From contig CAKMRJ010000001.1 of the NCBI GenBank assembly GCA_928212115.1, positions 176,869,456-176,933,455 on the forward strand: a stretch of 64,000 bases of DNA. The letters are read 5' to 3'. How positions within the stretch are numbered: position 1 is the first letter of the stretch; each line of letters begins with the position of its first letter. This stretch comes from Lactuca virosa (taxonomy: Eukaryota; Streptophyta; Magnoliopsida; Asterales; Asteraceae). The notes beneath the pieces are model-generated. The model was not told the DNA's origin. It did not search any database and saw only the letters and a list, made by a program, of their open reading frames with translations. The position numbers and the translations under genes were made by a program. Positions 55,406-64,000 of this stretch are shown piece by piece.

Positions 55406-56273
55406 CTATGGTCATTATGAGTTTGTGGTGATGTCGTTTGGGCTCACCAATGGCCCAACCACGTTCATGGATCTCATGACCCGCGTGTGCAGACCGATGC
55501 TGGATCGGTCTGTAATAGTATTCATTGATGATATATTGGTTTATTCCAAGACTGAGGAGCAACACGAGGAAAACCTGAGGGAGGTGCTTGAGACCTTGAG
55601 GAGGGAGAGACTTTTCGCAAAGTTCTCCAAGTGCGAGTTCAGGTTGCGCGAGGTGTAATTTTTGGGGTACCTTGTCAACCAGAAGGGTATATTAGTAGAT
55701 CCGGCCAAGATTGAGGTCGTGATGCAGTGGGAGGTACCGAGGTCTCCATCCGAGATTCGGAGCTTCCTGGGTTTGGTAGGGTACTACAGGAGATTCATCC
55801 AGGATTTCTCCAAGATAGCAGTTCCGCTGACCCGACTGACCAAGAAGTCGGTGGTGTTTTGTTGGGGTCCTGACCAGCAGACAGCCTTTGAGACGCTCAG
55901 GCAGCGACTGTGTGAGGCGCCGATTCTTACCCAGCCAGAGGGAGTAGAGGAATTTGTATTCTACTGTGATGCTTCGATCACAGGTATAGGAGCAGTGGTT
56001 ATGCAGCAGGGGCATGTGATAGCTTATGCCTCGAGACAGTTGAAGCCTCATGAGGCTAACTACCCGACGCATGATTTAGAGCTGGGGGAGGTGGTGTTTG
56101 CCCTCAATATTTGGCGGCACTACCTCTACGGGGTCCGGTGTACTATTTACACCGACCACAAAAGTTTGAGGTACCTCATGGATCAGCCAAGCTTGAAGAT
56201 GAGGCAGCGTCGGTGGTTAGACGTGGTAAAGGACTACGATTGTGAGATCCTTTACCACCCGGGCAAGGCCAAC
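55406..56273 (+). pseudogene. GYP-3 RT second half and RNase H
   Basis: RT resumes with YGHYEFVVMSFGLTNGPTTF and the catalytic VFIDDILVYSKT (about 55516-55553). A TAA at 55656 stands where GYP-1 has CAG. The segment 55662-56306 is open: SFLGLVGYYRRFIQDFSKIA, then RNase H with FYCDASITGIGAVVMQ, THDLELGE and IYTDHKSLRYLMD. It ends at HPGKAN, where LRG-R inserts after CCAAC (56269-56273). The few residues encoded past 56273 are LTR sequence. RNase H catalytic acids all appear present. Confidence 0.9.
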
Positions 56274-57012
56274 TGTGACAACCGTCAAAATTCGAGTCAT
56301 TTCTAGATTTAACTAGACTTAGTTGCACATATAGGCACTACACATACTAGACTTAGTAACTAGAAGCTAAGTTATAACCTACTAGAAACTTGGAAACAAT
56401 TAGAATCAATGGATAGTGTACTTAGATTTCACATTGATATGTGAATTCTATAACTACTTAACTGTAGAGACTATCCATATTTGGGTCACTCTTTGACTCG
56501 AACACCTTTTCATGAATCATATACACACATCATGCACTTGACCTAGTGGTATAAATTAGGTCTGAGTCTCGTAGGAACTTAAGTCAAAGTTGAAGACTAG
56601 GACTAGTATACTTGATTCCTCAATTTCGCTTGAATCTCGGAATCACTACATAGAATGCCAATAAACCGATAAAAATAAATTACAAACATTATTTATAACT
56701 ATAAAAGAGTTATAATACCTTAAGATAATTTAAAGTCTCAAATATTCTATTTATTTTGATATTCAAAGTTTATTAAACTCCAAAACACTAAAAGCCCTAA
56801 AAACTCATATTTATAAACTTTAACCTTAAAAATCCTATAAAAACAATTATGAACCTTATAATATTATCTTATCATAATAATTATTATGAAATACAATTCA
56901 ATGAAAAATAAAGATTTAGTTATTAACATTTACCCTTGATTTATAAGCCAAAAAATCAAGAGTTTTATGCATAAAAACTAGGTTAAGGTGCACATTTTAT
57001 AAAAAGTTGGAT

Positions 57013-57045
57013 ATTTTTATAAAAGATTTGAATTTTTATAAAAGA
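57013..57045 (+). promoter_or_regulatory. Paired TATA-like sites in LRG LTR
   Basis: 'tttttataaaag' occurs twice, 21 bases apart, directly upstream of the CT-rich tract. This TATA then pyrimidine-rich leader layout is common in plant promoters. Functional role inferred. Confidence 0.4.
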
Positions 57046-57059
57046 AACAAGAGAGAGGG

Positions 57060-57300
57060 AGCCTCTCCTCCCCTAAAATCAGATCCCTCTCTCCCCATAT
57101 CTCTCTCTCACACTCTCATTCTCCAACACACACACATCTCTCTTCTTTCTCTCTCTAGAAAACTCTCTCTACCTTCCTCTCTACTTTTTTCTCTCTCTCC
57201 AAAACCACTCCATTCTCTCTTCCTCCCTCTAAGAACCAAGAAATATTCCAGAAAACAAACCCAAGAACACTCCTCAAACTCGAAATCTTCATCATCTTGT
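57060..57300 (+). repeat. CT-rich low-complexity tract
   Basis: Dense CTCTCT and CTTCC runs with few purines. Mirrored as a GA-rich tract at about 2200-2350 in LRG-L. Confidence 0.85.
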
Positions 57301-59586
57301 GGTATTCTTGAAGGTAAAATCGATTTCTACTTCACTTTTCCTTCAAGTTTTGTTCTTTTTCTTACACTTTCTCCTTCTTCATCTTCTTCAAACTTGTTTC
57401 TTTTTGTTAAAATGGGTTTTTAGAACATGATGGATGTGTTTTAACACCATGCATGTATGATAAACAAGGTTGCATGTTCATGATCTTAGTGCAAAAATCG
57501 ATTTTAAGGATTAAAACATCAAACTCAAGTTAAGAGTTTTTGAGAAACAAAATTTTCTTCATAAATGCATGTATACATTTTGATAAGTTTTAATCTTTGA
57601 TCTCTGGAAACATGACCAAAATATGAGGTTATCATGATATATTTAAAATACTTCAAAAGATTTACTCAAGGAAATGATGAAAACTCACTTTTCTAACCAA
57701 TCATCATGCATGCAATCTGCCAGATTTCTTTACCTGACTTTAAACTGTCATGTCTCACTCATTTCTTAGCCAAAATTCGTGATTCATTTTCTGAAATATA
57801 ATATTTTGAGTTAGCTTTCAAACCCATCTGACCTCACTGAAAAATTCCAAAATTTCGATTTTTACCAATTTTTACAAACTGTTGCTCAAACAGCACTTTC
57901 CTTATGAACATTTGTTTTGTGTTGCATGTTCAAAGGACTTATTCATCACTAAAATCATTCAAAAATTATTTTGAACTCTTAATATCATGTATTAATAGGT
58001 ACAAAAAGATCTTGATTCAAAAGTCTTTGTAACATGTTGCAAAAATTGTCAAAGTGACATCAATAATCTTTACATAAATCACAAGAATCAAGTTTTCTCT
58101 ATAATTTATTGAGCCTTTAGGCATGGTGTTCAACATCAAAAATAAGAACACAAATTGTCATTGTTATCAAATTGTATGAAGATGCATTCTGGAAATTTTC
58201 AGCTCAATATATATTTTCTTTATTTTTATATGAAAATAATAAGAAAATAAAGTGTTAAATCATATAAAATACTTAAGCTAGTAAATAAATTATGGAAAAA
58301 TTCTTGGATGATCCTTTAAGTTAATAAACGTCTCCCATTAAGTTTCATCCATTTTTGTTACTGTTTAATATGGTTTTGAATTTTCTTTTTGTTTAGCTCT
58401 AATAAATCATAAAACCACATTAGGGAATATAAAAATGGTATCTAATAATTTTCGCAGCTTATACTCTCTGTGGAACACTTAGAAAAATATTTTCAGAATT
58501 TTTCATAATGTATTCCTATTTTTCTCCGATTTTTGTATTTATAATGGACTAAAAACAGGAAAAATAGTTTTACTCATCCAAAAATTATGACAACTTACCA
58601 GAACACCTTGTAGTACATTAGGATGCTACATAAAAATTTTGATAATTTTTTCTCTTCTGTATACTATTTTTCTTCTATTTTCCCAAGATTAAATACACTT
58701 GAACCCAATTTTTATTAGAATAAATACACAAAAATCATAAAATTGGGATAAACAGTTTAGAAATTCATTTTTATATTTTTCCTATGACTAATAACAGTGT
58801 TACAAAAATTTTGGGCAATTTTGGAAACTATTTTCTATTTATTTCAATTTTTAGTAGAATAAATGCTCAAAAATCATAAAATTGGGTTAAATAGTTTGGA
58901 AATATATTTTTTTATTTTTCCCAGGTTAAGTATCTATAATAACAATACTATAAAAAGTTTGGGGCATTTTCTTAACCGATTTCTATTTTTCATGAATTTT
59001 TATATATTTAGAGAATTAAATATATGAAAAATGGTTATGCATATCCATAATCCATGAAAATTTATCTACAAGTCTTTTAACATATTTAGAACCAAAATCT
59101 GAAGTTTGGTAATTTTTATTAATTGTTTAGTATTTTTCATGATTTTATGGTTATTCAAGAAACTAAAATGGTGAAAAATAGTTAGACAAATCAAAAATTC
59201 AAGAAATTTATCTTGAGGTCTTTGACTTCAATTAAAACTGAAATGTAAAGTTTGGGAACTTTTAGAACTAAATTGATTTAGTTTTGAATATTTAATCATT
59301 GGAACAGCTTTAAAATGTTAAATATTAACATTTCAATAATGGAAATTTTCCACTTAAATTGTTATATAACAATTGATTCATTGAAATTAAATTTTCATAG
59401 AAAAATGTTTGTAACTTATCTATATTAAATTTTGACACAATATTGGCATAATTCTATTGTAGTAGTATGTATACTAGTGTTAGATTTCGATTAGAGACTC
59501 ATTAGTGTGTAACATCGTTGTAGGAAAACGATAGTCGTACGAGTGGAGCGTAGTTCAAGGCACCATTTGCATCATCTCAATGCATT

Positions 59587-59830
59587 GTGAGTATTCACCA
59601 CTCCCCTATTTTCGGTTTTTGAATGTTTTGGGGTGGAAAAGCATGTCCTAAACTATTTATGTTCGTTATATTTAGTTGACTCGTATAAACTTGATTACTA
59701 TATTTTGCATATTGTGAGTATTCACGCACTCCCCTATTTTCAGTTCTTATGTTTTGGGGTGGAAAAGCATGTCCCGAAAAACTATTATTTGAATGTTGTA
59801 TTTTAAATTGATTTGTATCAAACATGATTG
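59587..59830 (+). repeat. 127-bp tandem duplication in LRG LTR
   Basis: Two copies beginning GTGAGTATTCAC at 59587 and 59714, each with 'actcccctattttc', 'ttttggggtggaaaagcatg' and an AT-rich tail. The first bases of the window are the complement of one such unit. Confidence 0.85.
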
Positions 59831-60084
59831 CTATTTTATTGCTATGTCTCTCTATGTATGTCTATGCAACACGGAACATGAGAACTTATCGTACTAAGGC
59901 CCTTCCCTTATCTCTAACCATTAACTCTTTGAGCCAATGGTCATTATGGATAGCGCTATTAGGAATTGACAACTCCTCACTCGCCCTATTGCTGGAGTGC
60001 ATGATACCATATTAATCTATGGAACGATAAGCATAGATCTTGATAGGGCTTCAGTCATAGGTTTGGTTGAGAACTCATTGTTTG

Positions 60085-60300
60085 CTCATACACATACAAA
60101 CTCGTTACTTATTATAGCAATAAACTTGTTTATTAATTATAGCAATGAACTTTGTTTCTCATTACAACAACGAACTGTTATTACTGAAAACTTATATACA
60201 TGTTTTAGCAATGAAATTGTTTGCTCCTTGTAGCAACGAAATTGATTGCTCATTTTAGCAATGAAACTTGTTTACTCGTTTGAGTAACGAACTTTATCTT
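60085..60300 (+). repeat. Short imperfect repeats in LRG LTR
   Basis: Seven or so diverged units of about 28-33 bp sharing 'tagcaa(t/c)gaa(a/c)ttgtttgctc'. Confidence 0.65.
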
Positions 60301-60749
60301 CCATGAGAATATGAATGTTGCATCTTATTTGGGCAACATACCTTATCTCTCATGATGACAAAGAACTTTGTTTTTACAAACTTATTTACTCATCTTAACA
60401 ATATACTTTTATTATTGGAATCTTTTATCAAAACTTTGATTTCAATTCATGGAACCAGTATCATTTTGTTTATCTGTGAGTACTCACCAACTATTTTTAT
60501 GTTGACGCTCGTTTTACATGCTTTTTCAGGAATCATCGAGTAAGTGGCACTTAGGGACACTTCACCTTTAGGAGCATTCGCATGTGTTGTATTTCAATTT
60601 ACATTGTAATTTCTTTTAAAAGTTGTTCAAACCCATTGTGAATTTGTAATGATTTTAATACTATGGTTGGTGTTGTCTTTTAACTTTGCGATGAAAACCC
60701 TTGTACTGCCACGCCCTGTGTTTCCGCTTTAGCGGGGTGTGACAGGAAA

Positions 60750-60762
60750 TGGTATCAGAGCC
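60750..60762 (+). other. LRG-R primer-binding site
   Basis: TGGTATCAGAGCC five bases after the LTR end; initiator tRNA-Met type. Confidence 0.92.
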
Positions 60763-63700
60763 GAAGGTTATAGAGAATACTGGTTTTCCTTTGGAGAACC
60801 ACAACTATAGCCAAAAATTTCTAAGCGTTTTTAAAATACTGAACATACTACTGGTATAACTAATTCGAGTACGCATTATCAGACTTTAATTAAGTATAGC
60901 CTGGCCAACTATGCTTAATTAAGGAAACTTAATGGAGGCTTGAAACGGTTATAGTAGAATTATGTTCAAAAATATTTTCAACTTAAACTTTTGAAAAACA
61001 AAATTTTTCGGTGTGCGTACGGCATTGCATATTATAGGCATTCATCTAGATACACTTAGAAACTAAGTGCACTTTTATAACAATGCCTTTATTTAGAAAT
61101 ATTCTTGTCCCTTATCAAGTGCTAGGTTAACCACTTAGGTTATATCACTAGCTACTCTAGGAGCAATGCACTTAGTACTGAGAATGAGTATTCCTTGGTA
61201 GCTATTGACTTTAGATGTAAGGTTAGTCGCTAGATATACACTATTAATAATCATAAGTCGAAACCTATACAAATTATTCCTCAATACCTCTTCATCGTCT
61301 TCGTACTAGAGTTACAACTAGGAAAAAGCGTTTCGATATCGACACGAATGATAATTGGAGCATCGCGTAAGGAGGTAGATGAGTCGCCACTAAGTAATCA
61401 CTTGGATACCATTGGTGGGCATTTCGGATTTGACTCACGAGGAGACACGGAGGTTTAACCCATACGTGAGACCTTCTTAATATGCTACGATTTAGCTCTA
61501 CGTTGTTTCCACCTTGAGCTTAAAACTTAACATAGGATGTCCCTTTGACCTCTATAAAAGGTCGTAAACTGCATTGACACCATAAAACGTTTTACAAACA
61601 TTTTTCTTGTCCTTTATTTTGGGGAAAAAAACCGATACTCGCCTTGTACTCGCCTTAGTATTTAGGTACGATCAGCTACACTAACATACTTATTCCTTAC
61701 TTCTTAATCTTCCATCGAAAAATTATTTCGCTTCATCGGTTTTATTTATCATCAATAAATATTTTATAACCACTTCAATCAACTTAGTAGACATTTCTTA
61801 ACAATGTAAGCAATATTCTCGCTAAAAATCTTTTGACAACTTGCTTTAACTTAACACTTTTCTTCAAAACTCAATTTAACCATTATTGGTTTTAACCTTG
61901 CTATTACAATCTCATTTCAAATCCATTGCAACGGATAGATGTGCTTTTGAGGGCACATAAACCATTTTAAACATTGCTTACCATTTTGACATGTTTTCGA
62001 AAAACTAGAAACATTTTCTTTTATAATCGTGTTTTAAAACTCTTGCTACAAACGTAGACTATAACATGAAGTTCATTTTATGTGTAAAAGCTTCATCGAA
62101 TCTTCAAAACACTTTTGTTTGTGACACTTTTAACAGCTTCTCATTTAGAAATTGTAATTTACTTTAATGTGTTTTCTCGAAACCTAACATGATATTTATG
62201 CAAATTTCTACTTCAAACATGTTTATAAGACATCTCTAATGCTTGTATTTCAAAACATACCTTATTTGTGTTCTTTGCTTCAATATAGTTTTATAATCTA
62301 AAAGTTTTTAAAATTTATAGCATTTGAAAACTTAGTGTTCACTTTTAAATTTCCAGTGATACACTTTCAACAATGAATAATTATTCTTATAAATATATTG
62401 AGTCTTTACCTTATCCATTTTAATCATTGTTGGACTTTCGTTTTAAAAAGTCAAATTGTCAGATTTTCAATTGCCATTTGTAGGGCTTCTTCTTTTTCAC
62501 AAATGGAGTTTAACTTAATAGGTAACTTATGAATTTTTAGCAATCCTTAGCAAACACTTTAGAACTCCCACATGTCTATTTAATCATCAATATACATCAA
62601 ATATTGAAGTTTGAAATATATCTCAACCTGGTTTTAAATCTACCTATAGGTATTGTTCTTATAATTTTAACAATAACAATCATTGTCGCCGCTACCTTCC
62701 TTTCTCTTTCGCCCGAACTGATTCTTGCTCTCCTTTAATTTAGATATGCACACCCACGATAATACATAATGCACTGTCTAACTTTATTTCTGTCTATTTT
62801 GCTTCTCCTGGTATCATGTCTGTATACATAAAGACTAGAAGTCTACCCTTTCGTTTTGAGCGATTAATACGTGTATAATCATGAGGCATACTTTAATTTT
62901 AGTCAACTTTGATATATTCAATTACGCCTTTTACCATATACATCTTGTTTTTATTTTGAAATCTACTATAAACAAGTGATCCTTATTTACATTTACTCTT
63001 TAGTTCTAAATTCAAAAACTTGATATAAAATGCAATCTTCATTGTATTTTTCCTTATAAGTAATACACAAGATGATACATTATGCTTATAATTTTTCTAT
63101 ATCCGAAAATATATGTGAAGGATATGTTCCTTATGTTTCTTCTTTTCTTTAAATACATCAAAAGTTTGAATTTTACGATTATCTATTCTCTAAATGATTG
63201 TTTTTTTAGAAACACTAAACTAAGAATGCACTATTTTCAAAGATTGACATTTTTACACATTTCTTAAAATAGTATTTTACTTTGCAATTTTCAGTGAGTT
63301 CCTAAACTCTCAACTTTTTTTTCATAAGTATTCCGACTCCTCGTAAACTTGAATTTGTCCTGACTTAGACAATTGGACATTTTCTCAAAAGTTTAATACA
63401 AATATTTCTATACAAATTCTTTAATGATGACGACTTAAACCTTTAACCTTAATAATCTTTATATTATTTTTACACTTACTACTGTATCGTTGGATCGCCA
63501 CACATGTATCTTCATTATCTTGGAATTATTGAACATTTTGATAACAGTGAGATTTTGATCACTTCTAAACACTTAAAATGCTATATACACAATGTGATTT
63601 ATTTATCATAAATTTTCTTCGCCTCCATTTGCACCATGACTCTCTAAATATATTATTCTTCGAATAAGTTTTATTATTGTAAGAGTAACCGTAGTGGTAA

Positions 63701-64000
63701 TTATAGCCTCGGAGATGCTCAATCATTTCGTAATTTATTTTGTCGACGACACTTAATTAGCCTTTACATTTGAGATGTACCAAACTTCGTTGCGTACCCT
63801 TAGTACGTATTTTTAGGAACTTACCCTCATCGCTTCTCTTTCATTCATGCCACCCCCTTCTTATTTCAAAATAATCTTTTCCAGATGTAGTAGCCAACCC
63901 GGAAGTGAACAAATTGTTCCTAATCTCTTCTTTATTAGGCGGCAAATTCACACTTAGTGCTAATTTAGAATGCAACTTAAGATCAATGCGGATTTAACGC
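60763..64000 (+). other. LRG-R interior, no coding domain visible
   Basis: AT-rich, with no ORF above about 60 residues and no gag, zinc-knuckle or pol motif on either strand. A 36-residue ORF (61348-61458, MIIGASRKEVDESPLSNHLD...) has more balanced composition than its surroundings and could be a gag fragment or chance. Confidence 0.6.

Larger units (their letters stand above)
42600..56273 (+). mobile_element. GYP-3: Ty3/gypsy chromovirus-like element split by COP-4 and LRG-R
   Basis: 5' LTR (42600-44585), PBS, leader, gag, intron-like insert, protease and the first part of RT up to 47728. After COP-4 the RT resumes at 55406 and RNase H runs to 56273, where LRG-R inserted. Integrase and 3' LTR should lie beyond the window. 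Best-preserved gypsy copy here; close relative of GYP-1 in every shared domain. Confidence 0.92.
56274..60744 (+). repeat. LRG-R 5' LTR (4471 bp)
   Basis: Begins TGTGACAACCG and ends GCGGGGTGTGACA, immediately before the PBS. From left to right it holds an AT-rich part, two 'tttttataaaag' TATA-like sites (57013-57025, 57034-57045), a CT-rich tract (57060-57300), AT-rich sequence, a 127-bp tandem duplication, and a short-repeat region. 56274-59620 is homologous to the reverse complement of 1-2991. The 138-residue ORF across the CT-rich tract is low complexity and not supported as a gene. Confidence 0.9.
56274..64000 (+). mobile_element. LRG-R: very long LTR element, LARD-like, right end outside window
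   Basis: A 4471-bp LTR (56274-60744) with TGTGACA at both its start and its end, followed by a PBS at 60750 and at least 3.2 kb of interior without coding sequence. Inserted in GYP-3 after RNase H. Long LTRs with a non-coding interior match the description of LARDs (large retrotransposon derivatives) known from other plants; that classification is an inference because the rest of the element is not visible. Confidence 0.85.

Noticed and set aside
57007..57423. 138-residue ORF in the long LTR
   Set aside because: Low-complexity Ser/Leu/Pro sequence produced by the CT-rich tract; the mirrored tract in LRG-L has no matching ORF.
61348..61458. Short ORF as start of LRG gag
   Set aside because: Only 36 residues, no capsid or knuckle motif, no homologous copy in the window to compare.

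Overview
This window looks like plant nuclear heterochromatin. It is a stack of nested LTR retrotransposons, and I see no host gene. Evidence: nine LTR-element units (three Ty3/gypsy, five Ty1/copia, and a very-long-LTR element seen at both window ends in opposite orientations); primer-binding sites complementary to plant initiator tRNA-Met (TGGTATCAGAGCC); chromodomain integrase of the Tekay/Del type; AT-rich spacers; and many Gln-to-stop decays in coding regions. The ACTCG-N-CGAGT palindromes in the gypsy LTRs remind me of lettuce-type Asteraceae repeats. That species guess is an inference from memory, not a search result.

Layout. 1-2991: reverse-strand, window-truncated LTR of the very-long-LTR element (LRG-L), inserted in the 5' leader of GYP-1. 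2992-9584: GYP-1, a decayed chromovirus with gag, protease, RT, RNase H, integrase-chromodomain and 3' LTR; its 3' end sits in a LINE ORF2 tail (9585-9830). 9831-13233: AT-rich sequence with a TA microsatellite and an unclassified LTR-like piece. 13234-28395: reverse-strand COP-1, split by COP-2 (15334-27035, TSD TGTTC). COP-2 is itself split in its 5' LTR by reverse-strand COP-5 (15517-21067).

28396-42599: GYP-2, a gag-only gypsy element whose 5' LTR is fused to the COP-1 remnant. It is split by reverse-strand COP-3 (34144-41814, TSD CAACT). Its 3' LTR is interrupted at 42599 by GYP-3 (42600-56273 and onwards outside the window). GYP-3 is split in RT by COP-4 (47729-55405) and after RNase H by LRG-R (56274 to beyond 64000), which has a complete 4471-bp LTR.

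How the parts fit: COP-2 and GYP-3 retain recognisable gag-pol domains. COP-3, COP-4, COP-5, GYP-2 and probably LRG keep LTR, PBS, leader and PPT but have broken or missing pol, so they look like non-autonomous partners. The most interesting signals are: (1) a GT-AG intron-like insert at the gag/protease boundary, shared by GYP-1 and GYP-3, whose removal joins gag to protease in frame and whose retention stops translation; (2) repeated perfect RNA hairpins in the leaders of COP-3 and COP-4; (3) a family-specific CpG palindrome and GC-rich tandem array in each gypsy LTR; and (4) a non-coding block with GGGCCCCTC before the PPT that is conserved in four copia copies. All coordinates and comparisons were made by eye; the LTR divergence estimate is a hand count.
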